NCBI GenBank assembly: GCA_046351095.1
Contig: JAXLZC010000001.1
Location: 1,736,001-1,800,000, forward strand
Source of the DNA: BQWY01 sp046351095
GTDB lineage: Bacteria > Nitrospirota > Nitrospiria > Nitrospirales > Nitrospiraceae
Direction: 5' to 3'
Length of the DNA: 64,000 bases
This document shows positions 24,965-32,801 of the stretch, one piece after another; position 1 is the stretch's first letter, and every line of letters begins with the position of its first letter. The position numbers were made by a program, and so were the translations under genes. The notes under the pieces are model-generated. The model ran no database searches and was not told the origin of the DNA. It saw nothing but the letters and a program-made list of their open reading frames with translations.

Positions 24965-25365
24965 GCGACACCCCGCCTCTGCTCCACGACCTGCTGCAAC
25001 CAGAGTTCGACGGTCAGCACTGCATTGGGAGGAATGACACCAGGTATCCCCTTGTCCCGATACGCAAGGTGCGGACTGATGCGGACCTTTCGATAACCTC
25101 CGACCTTCATCCCAATGAGACTGCGTTCAATCCCAGCGATGATGTCTCGCGTTCCCAACACCGCCTGGTGATCGACCATCATCGTCCCATCCACAGACCT
25201 GAGTTGCCCGCGTGGAACGAGGTCCGGTTGGTGAATAGTAGGCGGCACCTCTTCTCCTCGGTTGAGGACGATGCGACTGTTGAACACAACACGATCGCCC
25301 CTCTGCGCCGTTGCTCCCTCGCCGCCCCGCTCCTCCAGCACTTTCACCCCATGATGACCCGTCAT
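24961..25365 (-). CDS. FKBP-type peptidyl-prolyl cis-trans isomerase
   Basis: 134 aa, cytoplasmic (no signal peptide). The C-terminal half is the FKBP domain end: VLGTRDIIAGIERSLIGMKVGGYRKVRISP, then YRDKGIPGVIPPNAVLTVELWL. The N-terminal half is less conserved: instead of the common YTG-x-L motif it has FNSRIVLNRGEEVP. It accelerates proline isomerisation in folding clients or acts as a chaperone. It lies 18 bp downstream of the DUF2914 membrane protein gene on the same strand. Confidence 0.78.
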   Translation of the reverse strand: MTGHHGVKVLEERGGEGATAQRGDRVVFNSRIVLNRGEEVPPTIHQPDLVPRGQLRSVDGTMMVDHQAVLGTRDIIAGIERSLIGMKVGGYRKVRISPHLAYRDKGIPGVIPPNAVLTVELWLQQVVEQRRGVA

Positions 25366-25383
25366 GCGAAAACCCTCCTGCGC

Positions 25384-26484
25384 CTAGTACACCAGCGTCA
25401 CGAGGTCGGTGGGGCGGCCGTACATCGGTTCGACGTGGAAGCTGACGCGGCCGAGGATACGCCCGTTTTCCGTTTCCACATCCACACGCCAATCGCCGAC
25501 CTCCAGCCCCTGCTTGAACGTGATCGCGCGATAGCCACTTTCGCGCCCGCCGGAAATCTTGATGGGGATGCGGTCCATCGGCTGGTAGGCCGACACGCCG
25601 ACGGCGCGATAGTGCCAGTGCTGGTAGATCGTCGTCTCCAAACGCACCGGCGCAAACACCGCCGTAAAACAATAGACGGGTTCGTTGGCGGGATACGGAT
25701 TGTCGGACCGTTTCCAGAATTGATACCACTGCTTTTCGAATGTCAGTTCAAACCGGTCGCCCGCGCGGCGCGCCTCGTGAAACACGCCACCGAATTTCAT
25801 CGCGAGCGGCACGGGCGGGATTAAATTCGAAAAATACCCGACGACGAGCAGCGCGATGACGGCACAGGCCGGCGTTGCCGTCCGCGCCGTCCGCATGGCG
25901 CTCCAATGTGGATTGTTGCGCGCAATCGTCCGCGCGATGTACACGATCACGCCGAGCGAAAGCCCCACGCCGATGAGAAACACCCGCGCGTTCATCGCGC
26001 CGAGCATGACCGGCAGGAAAAACGTAAAAAAGCTGAAGCAGACGGTGGCGTAGAGCGCGAGCACGACTGTGACGTTGGACAACCGCCGCCGCAAAAACTC
26101 GTTCGCCACGAGCAGCAGGACGATAAGCACGAGAAACAACCCGGAAGCCGTCAGCGACGCGCTGCGGAAATAAAAAATGGCGTAGGCGCTGAAGAGGCCG
26201 CCGAGCAAAAACTGCACGGCCATCGGCGCGAAGTGGTAGACCTGCCCGATCAGTCGCACCCAGCGCGGCGCGTCCGGCGGCGCCGATTCGGCGGCGCGTC
26301 GGATGTCCTCACGCCCCAGTAAGACGATCAAGGCGCCGAGCAGGCTGAGATAGAGCAGAAGGATGAGGTTGTCTTGCAGACGGTCGATGCGGGTGAGCGT
26401 CAGCGTGTCATAGCCGACGCCGGCGAAAAAACACGCGGCGGCCATGATCGGACGTTCGAACCAGGCCTTGAGCTTCGACACCAT
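25384..26484 (-). CDS. DUF2914-domain membrane protein
   Basis: 366 aa from the chosen ATG. Seven or so membrane helices occupy the first 240 residues. The C-terminal periplasmic domain (about 250-366) matches DUF2914: YCFTAVFAP, TIYQHWHYRAVGV, DRIPIKISGGRESGYR, GDWRVDVET and LGRVSFHVEP. This beta domain is thought to bind ligands; function unknown. The start is placed at the ATG at 26484 because the 30 residues before it look non-coding. It sits in a minus-strand row with the next upstream gene of unknown function. Confidence 0.75.
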   Translation of the reverse strand: MVSKLKAWFERPIMAAACFFAGVGYDTLTLTRIDRLQDNLILLLYLSLLGALIVLLGREDIRRAAESAPPDAPRWVRLIGQVYHFAPMAVQFLLGGLFSAYAIFYFRSASLTASGLFLVLIVLLLVANEFLRRRLSNVTVVLALYATVCFSFFTFFLPVMLGAMNARVFLIGVGLSLGVIVYIARTIARNNPHWSAMRTARTATPACAVIALLVVGYFSNLIPPVPLAMKFGGVFHEARRAGDRFELTFEKQWYQFWKRSDNPYPANEPVYCFTAVFAPVRLETTIYQHWHYRAVGVSAYQPMDRIPIKISGGRESGYRAITFKQGLEVGDWRVDVETENGRILGRVSFHVEPMYGRPTDLVTLVY

Positions 26485-26585
26485 GCTGAGGATCGTGAAT
26501 CGTTCGTCAGCGGCCGTCAATCGAAAGTTGTCGGCCGCGCGCTGCGCGAGCCGCGCCAGCCCGACACAACACACACGTCACAGCG

Positions 26586-27650
26586 CTACTCGACAAACGG
26601 CGGGAGCGGCGCGTACACCACCGGCAGGCCTAGCAGGCGCTCGACCCACGGGGCCATCTCGGCTTCCGGGAGCGGCGCGCGATTGAGTCGCAACTCGATG
26701 CGATAGCCCTCGGCGCTGCCGACAAGTCCGACGATGGCCGATGCGTCCTCGCCCTGCGGCAGCACCGTCTGTGTCTGCAGTTCGCAGAGCGTCGTGTAGA
26801 GTCGTCCCTCCGGCGCAATCGCCTCCAATAGCTCGGGCACGTCTTGCAAGGGTGCATGCGCAGAGCAGCGATAGCCGTACCGCGCGCCCGGCGCGACCGA
26901 CTCGAAATCGTGCAGCGCCGACTCGGAAAATCCGGTCAGGTACGCGCGCACGCCGACCAGCGTATTGCCGCAGGTCGCCGCGAGTTTACTGGCCGGCACC
27001 AAAAACTCGAACGCGTCTGAGGTGTTGTATTCGAACTGGCAGGGCCCGAACGCATCCGGCCAGGAACAAAAAAACGGTACCTGGTCGTCCGCCGGATGGA
27101 GCGACACCATGTCGCGATCGATCTCGGCCACGATCGGCACATCGAGCGTCTTGATGGCTTCGCCGAAGGCGCGCCACCGCTCGTCCAACCACAGTTGTCG
27201 TTCGAAATCGAGGCGGGTTTCGCCGGGCGTGACGACTTCGGTGGTCTTCAGCCGCACCCGCACGAAGGAATGCGTATGTCGAAATCCGAGCCACAACATC
27301 CCGCGCGGCTCGTGCCGCCGCAGTGGCTTCGGCATCTGCCAGGGATGACTGACGGAGCAGTAGGTGCCGACGGCTTCGTGACGTTGATAGACGGTGTGAT
27401 AGCCGCCCGCGAGCAGGAAGAAGTCGCCGTGCCAGCCCTCGCGCATATGCACGAGCGTCACGTCTTCAGTCGGCCAGGCGTCCACGCGGCTGAACGCCTC
27501 AGGCGTGGGCACCGTCCACTCTTCGATGTAGCAGATGATGTCTTGCGACGGCAGGACGGGCTTCAACCCCAGCCGTCCCAATCGATCGCCCAGCGCCAGC
27601 ACGTCGTCGAACGTGAGCGTCTGCGCCGTTTCCCAGCGGCGCTCACGCAT
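26586..27650 (-). CDS. Conserved-looking cytosolic protein of unknown function
   Basis: 354 aa, no signal peptide or membrane segment, good codon use throughout. It is rich in aromatic residues and Trp-Leu-Gly-Phe motifs. The sequence alternates strand-like blocks (ICYIEEWTVPTP, FFLLAGGYHTVYQRHE, LWLGFRHTHSFVRVRL). I do not recognise a family. It lies between a YajG-like lipoprotein gene (42 bp upstream) and the DUF2914 gene, all on the minus strand. Confidence 0.6.
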   Translation of the reverse strand: MRERRWETAQTLTFDDVLALGDRLGRLGLKPVLPSQDIICYIEEWTVPTPEAFSRVDAWPTEDVTLVHMREGWHGDFFLLAGGYHTVYQRHEAVGTYCSVSHPWQMPKPLRRHEPRGMLWLGFRHTHSFVRVRLKTTEVVTPGETRLDFERQLWLDERWRAFGEAIKTLDVPIVAEIDRDMVSLHPADDQVPFFCSWPDAFGPCQFEYNTSDAFEFLVPASKLAATCGNTLVGVRAYLTGFSESALHDFESVAPGARYGYRCSAHAPLQDVPELLEAIAPEGRLYTTLCELQTQTVLPQGEDASAIVGLVGSAEGYRIELRLNRAPLPEAEMAPWVERLLGLPVVYAPLPPFVE

Positions 27651-27692
27651 CGTGACGAGCCCCCGCGGCCTCGCGCACGCGGGTGCGCCGAC

Positions 27693-28349
27693 TCACTCGC
27701 GGAGCCGCCATGCGCGGTTCTCCACGCGCGTGTCGGACATGAGTTTCTGGAAGCTGTCCTTCAACGCCGAATTCGTCAGCTCCTGCAGCTTCGTCGGGGT
27801 AAAAAACAAGACGGAGTCGCTGGCCGCGCCGTCGAGCGTCAAACTCGTGGTGCTGCCGTCGACCATATTCTGCGCCTTCACGACCAAGCTCGTTTTTACG
27901 TCCATCTTCGTCGAGAAAAAGCGGCTCTTCGCCGTGGCCCACAATTCGCGAATGCTGCCGGTCAATAAAATATCCGTCCGGCCTTCCGCCGCCGTCAGGC
28001 CGGGTTTCTGCACGCCCACCTGCCAACCCTTGTGACGGAGAAAATCCGCCAACGTCTCCGCCACCGTTTCGCCGGGCTTATTGCCCGGCACCGAAAAATT
28101 CGTCACGCCGCCGCCGAGGTGCGACCGGTACCCGAGTCGGGTTTGATCCGGACGCTGATCGTGAAACGCCTCAACGACGATTTTGATCGTCTCGTCGGGC
28201 GCAATTTCCTGCGGCATGGGCCGCACATTGATGTCGAGGTTTTCCACCTTGCCGCTGCCCGCGCACCCGCCCAACACCAACAGCGCACTCATGAGCAGCG
28301 CGCTCAACCCGTTCCACTGCCACGTCCTGTGCCCATCCCGACGCATCAT
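27693..28349 (-). CDS. YajG-like lipoprotein
   Basis: 218 aa. Lipoprotein signal LLMSALLVLGGC leads to a mature part starting GSGKVENLDINVRPMP. It resembles the YajG group: VEAFHDQRP..., TLADFLRHKGWQV, DILLTGSIRELW, then helices near the end. YajG-type proteins are outer-membrane lipoproteins of unknown role. The start is fixed by GGAGGAG a few bases before ATG 28349; a longer reading from 28427 lacks this and adds a non-signal stretch. MM at the start leaves 28346 as an alternative. Confidence 0.7.
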   Translation of the reverse strand: MMRRDGHRTWQWNGLSALLMSALLVLGGCAGSGKVENLDINVRPMPQEIAPDETIKIVVEAFHDQRPDQTRLGYRSHLGGGVTNFSVPGNKPGETVAETLADFLRHKGWQVGVQKPGLTAAEGRTDILLTGSIRELWATAKSRFFSTKMDVKTSLVVKAQNMVDGSTTSLTLDGAASDSVLFFTPTKLQELTNSALKDSFQKLMSDTRVENRAWRLRE

Positions 28350-28516
28350 TGGCTCCTCCTCCGTCGCACGCCGTCGCTTCCACCGGCCCGTTGCGACCGA
28401 CACCTGTTCAAGCGGTCGCGAGACCATGCGCCGCGTAGTCTAGCGAAGTTCCCGCGCCTCGCCAACTGGTTTTGCGCGCGACCGGCTCCAGAACGCGGCA
28501 CGGCAGCCCTCTGCGG

Positions 28517-29152
28517 TTATTCCGCACGCACGACCGGCAGCATGGCCCGAAACGCCTCGACCGCCAGCGCCGGAATCCGCCCCGCGACAAAATCCGGATG
28601 GTCGAACGGGACCGCGCGACAGAGTTTCAACGTCGTGCGTCGTTCCAACACCGCCGCCACCTGCGTCCGATTATCGGCGCGCAACGGCAGCGTGTACCCG
28701 TCGCCCACCTTCCACTCCCACAAGCCCGGCGCGATGCCGAGGCGCACGTCGCGATCGACCAACTCGGGATAGTGGGCCAGCAGCGCACGGCGCCGCGCAG
28801 GTACGGACGCTCCCTCGATCAGCCAGGCGCAGACGAGATGGTGCCCCCACCAGATCAATGTGCGAAAGGTGAAGGCCTCGCCCCGCACAAAGTACTTCGG
28901 GTAGTCGAGATACTGATAGGGACAATCCTCAAGGGATTCTCCCTTCACGAGTTGAAAGGCCTCGGCGCGTAGACCGGTCGGCGCCGCGAGCGGAACCGTT
29001 CGCACGATATCCGCCAGTGCCGCATGCGTCGCAAGCAACGCCTCGCGACAGGTCGCCTGCGCCCGTGCCTTCGCGGCAAAGATATCGCGGTTCGCGACGA
29101 CGGCGCGCTCCTCCGCCGACAGGGCGAACGATGGCAGATGCGGCCGGCTCAC
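28517..29152 (-). CDS. Protein of unknown function
   Basis: 211 aa, soluble, no signal peptide. Notable blocks are CPYQYLDYPKYFVRGEAFTFRTLIWWGHH (about 77-105) and WKVGDGYTLPLRADN. No family recognised. Codon use fits its neighbours. It stands 167 bp upstream of the YajG-like gene, on the same strand. Confidence 0.6.
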   Translation of the reverse strand: MSRPHLPSFALSAEERAVVANRDIFAAKARAQATCREALLATHAALADIVRTVPLAAPTGLRAEAFQLVKGESLEDCPYQYLDYPKYFVRGEAFTFRTLIWWGHHLVCAWLIEGASVPARRRALLAHYPELVDRDVRLGIAPGLWEWKVGDGYTLPLRADNRTQVAAVLERRTTLKLCRAVPFDHPDFVAGRIPALAVEAFRAMLPVVRAE

Positions 29153-29224
29153 GTGGATCGCCTCATACGTCGATGTCTGAGAGTGGAATACCGAGGCGAG
29201 ACAAAACGAAGCACGGAAGACAAA

Positions 29225-29599
29225 TCAGCGTTGATGCGTTTCAATGGTCGGCACCGACAGTTCGAACATCCAGCGGCACTCGGCGCAGCGCAGTCCCAGA
29301 TGTTCGTCGACCACATCGAGCGTCCGCACCGACAAGGCCAACGCATGCTCCGCCACACACTGCGCCAACTGCTCACGCGGGGCGAGCGGCGGCGCGGCAC
29401 CTTGCGGCACGCCGGTTTCCGACGGCACGACCGGTCCACGCGCGTCGATGTGCTGGATGACGACGCGATGGGCCAGCTTACACGACGTGCAGCCGACGAT
29501 CAGCCGCGCCTCGTCGTCGAGCCGCTTCACGTTTAAGCAGAGCGGATGCACGGCGAAACATTGTTGAATGAAGGCGCCGCTCTGAAACACCTGGCCCAT
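29225..29599 (-). CDS. Small cysteine-containing protein of unknown function
   Basis: 124 aa. The cysteines fall in pairs: CLN..., CTSCKLAHR and, near the end, CAECRWMFEL. CTSC/CAEC may form a zinc knuckle. The ATG at 29599 has GGGAG about 8 bases upstream; the frame is open further upstream but overlaps the preceding membrane protein gene. It is the last of three small minus-strand genes (membrane protein, PHD-like protein). Confidence 0.5.
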   Translation of the reverse strand: MGQVFQSGAFIQQCFAVHPLCLNVKRLDDEARLIVGCTSCKLAHRVVIQHIDARGPVVPSETGVPQGAAPPLAPREQLAQCVAEHALALSVRTLDVVDEHLGLRCAECRWMFELSVPTIETHQR

Positions 29600-29664
29600 G
29601 GGATCGAAACTCCCGCGTTGCAGTGTGCGAAGAACCGTCTGGGATGGCGAACGGAACGACGACG

Positions 29665-30000
29665 TTACCGCCGCACGACGACGATCAGCACCAACAGCAG
29701 GATGCCGACCGCATAGGGAATGAGGCAGGTCACCCGGACGAGCCGCCGCGCCTGCGCCTCGGACTGCGGAGGCGTCGATGTCAACGCCGCTTTGTAGACG
29801 AATTCGTAGGCCAGGATGAACAACGTGAGCGTCAACACGAAGACGCGGCTTGTGCGCGGCCACGTGTAGGCCCCGCTGAAGATGAAGTCCGTCGTGAAGA
29901 ACCCACTCCAGAGGAACAGCAGCGGCGCCAACCCATACCGGACGCCGGAGGCGATCCGCTCCTGCCACAAGGACGAGGGGGCCGTCAGATCGTGCGCCAT
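29665..30000 (-). CDS. Small membrane protein
   Basis: 111 aa with three predicted membrane helices: YGLAPLLFLWSGFF, VFVLTLTLFILAYEFVY, and CLIPYAVGILLLVLIVVV at the C-terminus. No family recognised. The ATG at 30000 is chosen because residues before it are Arg/Pro-rich shadow sequence of the upstream gene. It begins 7 bp after the stop of the PHD-like gene. Confidence 0.6.
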   Translation of the reverse strand: MAHDLTAPSSLWQERIASGVRYGLAPLLFLWSGFFTTDFIFSGAYTWPRTSRVFVLTLTLFILAYEFVYKAALTSTPPQSEAQARRLVRVTCLIPYAVGILLLVLIVVVRR

Positions 30001-30007
30001 GGGTGAA

Positions 30008-30364
30008 TCAGGCAGCTTGATGATCGGGAGAGGTGGTGGACTCGGCTTTCGATTCGGCTGCGGCCACCGGCGTATCGGGCACCGTCGGCACCGGAGGAAT
30101 CGGCGCAGATGCCTGGCCATTGGCCGTCGGCGTGCCTTCCAAACAGGTTTTGCAGACACGCGGGCGACGCTTCAGGAACGACACACGTCCGCTGGCGAGA
30201 CAGCTATAGTGGACGAACTCGTCGCAGATCGTGCAGCGCGACCAGCCGCCGCGGAACAACGTTTGATCGCGATAGAGCCCCTGCGAGCAGACGCGGCACT
30301 TGCGCGGCTCGATCGCCAGCAGCAACGGCTCCCAATCTCCTCCACCGACGCGCGGAAATCCCAT
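30008..30364 (-). CDS. Small protein with a C4HC3 (PHD/RING-like) zinc finger
   Basis: 118 aa. After a short N-terminus, residues 22-75 hold CRVC, CTIC, H, C, CKTC in the order C-x2-C-x17-C-x2-C-x4-H-x2-C-x15-C-x2-C, the spacing of a cross-brace PHD/RING-type binuclear zinc finger. The tail (about 80-118) is Pro/Ala/Ser-rich and disordered. Prokaryotic RING-like families are known but sparse. The ATG at 30364 is preferred to one at 30424, whose extra residues lie outside the fold. Role unknown; neighbours are small membrane and cysteine-rich proteins. Confidence 0.6.
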   Translation of the reverse strand: MGFPRVGGGDWEPLLLAIEPRKCRVCSQGLYRDQTLFRGGWSRCTICDEFVHYSCLASGRVSFLKRRPRVCKTCLEGTPTANGQASAPIPPVPTVPDTPVAAAESKAESTTSPDHQAA

Positions 30365-30467
30365 AGGCCGCGCAGTATAGCCAACGCCCCGCCGGAAAAA
30401 CAAGGCGGATCGACAGGTGTGCATTCATCTCATCGCGCGCACCGCCTGCAACCATGATGACGGTTTG

Positions 30468-30494
30468 GAACTGGTCACAAATTGTGACCAGTTC
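30468..30494. promoter_or_regulatory. Perfect 27-bp palindrome, probable operator
   Basis: Two 13-bp arms (GAACTGGTCACAA and its exact complement) flank a single A. It lies 104 bp upstream of the PHD-like gene (minus) and 188-209 bp upstream of ispA (plus). The central TGTGAC/GTCACA resembles half-sites of several dimeric regulators. A T-run does not follow directly, so an operator is more likely than a terminator. Confidence 0.6.
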
Positions 30495-30610
30495 AGCGCG
30501 TTGCTCTTTTGAGACGAACTCAACGCCATCAGTCAACCATCTGTCACATTGCGCGCGGAGTGTACTCCGGCAATCTCAGAAAACAAGAACTATTGTTAGT
30601 CGTCCGGTGT

Positions 30611-30640
30611 TTGACAGTCTGTCGGGCTTGTTGCTAGTCT
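30611..30640 (+). promoter_or_regulatory. Candidate sigma-70 promoter of ispA
   Basis: A perfect TTGACA (30611-30616) is followed after 18 bp by TAGTCT (30635-30640). Transcription would begin near 30647, 36-57 nt before the possible ispA starts. The -10 box is only a half match. Confidence 0.45.
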
Positions 30641-30703
30641 CCGCGCACGTGAGCCGCCTGGGGCGCTCCGTCGTCTTTTTGCATGCCACCATCCAGCATC
30701 TCC

Positions 30704-31600
30704 ATGGACATTCGACAGTACCTCGACGAAAAACGCGAGGTCGTGGACCGTTTTCTCGACGCCACGCTCCCCGCCGCGACCATGCCGCCGACCGGGCTGC
30801 ATGAGTCGATCCGCTACAGCGTCTGCGCGGGGGGGAAACGGATCCGCCCGATCCTGACGATCGCCACGGCCGACGCACTCGGACGCGACACGTCCGCCGC
30901 ATCCGGCATCATGCCGATCGCCGCGTCGCTCGAATTGATCCACACCTACTCGCTGATCCACGACGACTTGCCGGCGATGGACAACGACGACTTCCGTCGC
31001 GGCAAACCGACGAACCACAAGGTCTACGGCGAAGCCATGGCGATCCTCGCGGGTGACGCACTGCTGACCTTGGCGTTCGAATGGTGCGCGGCGGACGGCG
31101 ACCACTCCATCGACGCCGCGCGACGCGTACAACTCATCCGCGAACTGGCCATCGGCTCGGGCCACGCGGGGATGGTCGGTGGACAAGTCTTCGACATCCA
31201 AGCGGAGAACCAGGACATCGACCTGGCGACACTCCAAAACATTCACCGCCACAAGACGGGGATGTTGATCCGTGCGGCGGTGCGAATGGGCGCCATCGCG
31301 GCGGGCGCGACCGCGCAGCAACTGGCGGACCTGACCGGCTACGCGGAAGACATCGGCCTGGCGTTTCAAATCGCCGACGACGTATTGAACGTCACCGGCA
31401 CACGCGAAGAGCTGGGCAAAAACCCGAATACCGACGCGCAGCGCGGCAAAAAAACCTATCCGACGTTTTACGGCGTCGACGGCGCCCGCACCTTGGCGGA
31501 CGACTGTGTCACCCGCGCCATCGACCGACTGACCTCGTTCGGCGACAAGGCCGAGCCGCTCCGCGAAATCGCCCGCTACATCACCGCCAGGAAAAACTAG
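30704..31600 (+). CDS. ispA: Farnesyl/geranylgeranyl diphosphate synthase
   Basis: 298 aa. A trans-prenyl diphosphate synthase: GGKRIRP, the first Asp-rich motif LIHDDLPAMDNDDFRRGKPT (about 84-103), HKTG, and the second motif FQIADDVLN followed by the GKKTYPT loop. The second motif reads DDVLN rather than DDxxD, a known variant. It condenses IPP onto allylic diphosphates; chain length (C15 or C20) cannot be fixed. The ATG at 30704 is chosen because homologues start there (MDIRQYL); an ATG at 30683 is possible, and neither has a clear Shine-Dalgarno. It precedes hpnA and a CruF-like gene, giving a hopanoid/carotenoid context. Confidence 0.88.
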   Translation: MDIRQYLDEKREVVDRFLDATLPAATMPPTGLHESIRYSVCAGGKRIRPILTIATADALGRDTSAASGIMPIAASLELIHTYSLIHDDLPAMDNDDFRRGKPTNHKVYGEAMAILAGDALLTLAFEWCAADGDHSIDAARRVQLIRELAIGSGHAGMVGGQVFDIQAENQDIDLATLQNIHRHKTGMLIRAAVRMGAIAAGATAQQLADLTGYAEDIGLAFQIADDVLNVTGTREELGKNPNTDAQRGKKTYPTFYGVDGARTLADDCVTRAIDRLTSFGDKAEPLREIARYITARKN

Positions 31601-31601
31601 C

Positions 31602-31705
31602 GTGAGGCGTGAAACGTAAGACGTGAAACGATTGCGCGCCACACCCGCTTCTTACTCCGGCAGGTTTTCCCTCTTCCTTCTCACTTCTCACTTCTTACGT
31701 CTCAC
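31602..31705 (+). repeat. Heptamer element B between ispA and hpnA
   Basis: Left arm 31602-31629: GTGAGGC, GTGAAAC, GTAAGAC and GTGAAAC, contiguous 7-mers. Right arm 31671-31705: CTCTTCC, TTCTCAC twice, TTCTTAC and GTCTCAC, whose complements are GTGAGAA, GTAAGAA and GTGAGAC. The arms are complementary at unit level, with a 41-bp non-repeat loop region that contains one further TTCTTAC (31649). The element starts 1 bp after the ispA stop and ends 6 bp before the hpnA ATG. Confidence 0.8.
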
Positions 31706-31711
31706 GGCAAC

Positions 31712-32698
31712 ATGACGACCCTCGTGACCGGCGCAACCGGCTTTGTGGGCGCAGCCGTCGCGCGCGCGTTGGTCGCGCGCGGCGAAGACGTGCGTGTGTT
31801 GGCGCGCGCCGACAGCGACCTCCGCAATCTCGATGGCCTTCGCCTCACCCGCGTCGCAGGCGACCTGCGCGACAAGGCGTCGCTCGTGCGCGCATTGACC
31901 GGCTGCCGCCGCCTCTATCACGTGGCTGCGCACTATGCGCTGTGGGCGAAGGACCCGAAGATTTTTTACGACATCAACGTGGACGGCACGCGCATGCTGC
32001 TGGAAGCGGCAGGCGAGGTCGGCATCGAACGGACGGTGTACACGAGCACCATCGGCGCTATCGGACTGCCGCCGGAGGGCGGCGTCGGCACGGAAACCAC
32101 GCCCGTGTCGCTCGATCAGATGGCCGGCGACTACAAGCGCTCAAAATTTTTGGCCGAGCAGGAAGTGCACACCTTAGCCAAGGCCGGACTGCCGATCGTG
32201 ATCGTGAATCCCAGCGCGCCGGTCGGCGCAGGCGACATCAAACCGACGCCGACGGGACAGATGGTCGTCGACTTCATGAAGGGGCGGATGCCTGCCTATA
32301 TCGACACGGGTATGAACATCATCGACGTGGACGATGTCGCCGCCGGGCACCTCTTAGCGATGGAGCGCGGACGACAGGGCGAACGCTACATCCTCGGCAA
32401 CCGCAATCTGATGTTGCGCGAAATTTTCGAGATCCTCAGCCGCCTGACCGGCGTGCCGACGCCGACGATCAAACTGCCGCGCCTGGCGATTCTCCCCTTG
32501 GCCTACGCCAACAAATGGATCGCCGACTACATCACCCATCGCCCGCCGCGTATTCCACTGGAAGGCGTGAAGATGGCGAAGTACCGCATGCACTACGATT
32601 GCTCGAAAGCCGTCCGCGAGCTAAGCCTGCCGCAACCGCCGGTCGAGATTGCGCTGGAGAAGGCCGTGACCTGGTTCAAAGCGCATGGCTATGCGTGA
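31712..32698 (+). CDS. hpnA: Hopanoid-associated sugar epimerase (HpnA)
   Basis: 328 aa, extended short-chain dehydrogenase. Rossmann motif TGATGFVG at residues 6-13, catalytic Tyr-Lys in YKRSK (near 144-148) and VNPSAPVGAGDIKPTPTG downstream. The whole length matches HpnA, an NDP-sugar epimerase found in hopanoid clusters. It lies between ispA and a CruF-like gene; no squalene-hopene cyclase is in the window. Heptamer elements flank it on both sides, so it may be translated separately from its neighbours. Confidence 0.85.
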   Translation: MTTLVTGATGFVGAAVARALVARGEDVRVLARADSDLRNLDGLRLTRVAGDLRDKASLVRALTGCRRLYHVAAHYALWAKDPKIFYDINVDGTRMLLEAAGEVGIERTVYTSTIGAIGLPPEGGVGTETTPVSLDQMAGDYKRSKFLAEQEVHTLAKAGLPIVIVNPSAPVGAGDIKPTPTGQMVVDFMKGRMPAYIDTGMNIIDVDDVAAGHLLAMERGRQGERYILGNRNLMLREIFEILSRLTGVPTPTIKLPRLAILPLAYANKWIADYITHRPPRIPLEGVKMAKYRMHYDCSKAVRELSLPQPPVEIALEKAVTWFKAHGYA

Positions 32699-32703
32699 AT
32701 AGT

Positions 32704-32799
32704 AATGTTGGGTGTTGAATGATGAATGTTGAATTCATGGTTTGCATCCCCTGCCGCCGCTCTTCAATTAAACATTAAACATTCACCACTAAACATTCC
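32704..32799 (+). repeat. Heptamer element C between hpnA and the CruF-like gene
   Basis: Left arm 32704-32731: AATGTTG, GGTGTTG, AATGATG and AATGTTG. Right arm 32765-32799: CAATTAA, ACATTAA, ACATTCA, CCACTAA and ACATTCC, complementary to AATGT-type units. A 33-bp spacer separates the arms. The element starts 5 bp after the hpnA stop and ends 2 bp before the GTG start of the next gene. The unit word differs from elements A and B, but unit length and arm arrangement are the same. Confidence 0.8.
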
Positions 32800-32801
32800 C
32801 C

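Larger units (their letters stand above)
30365..30682. other. Intergenic stretch of about 318 bp before ispA
   Basis: No gene is visible. It holds a 27-bp perfect palindrome (30468-30494) and a candidate sigma-70 promoter (30611-30640). Confidence 0.6.
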
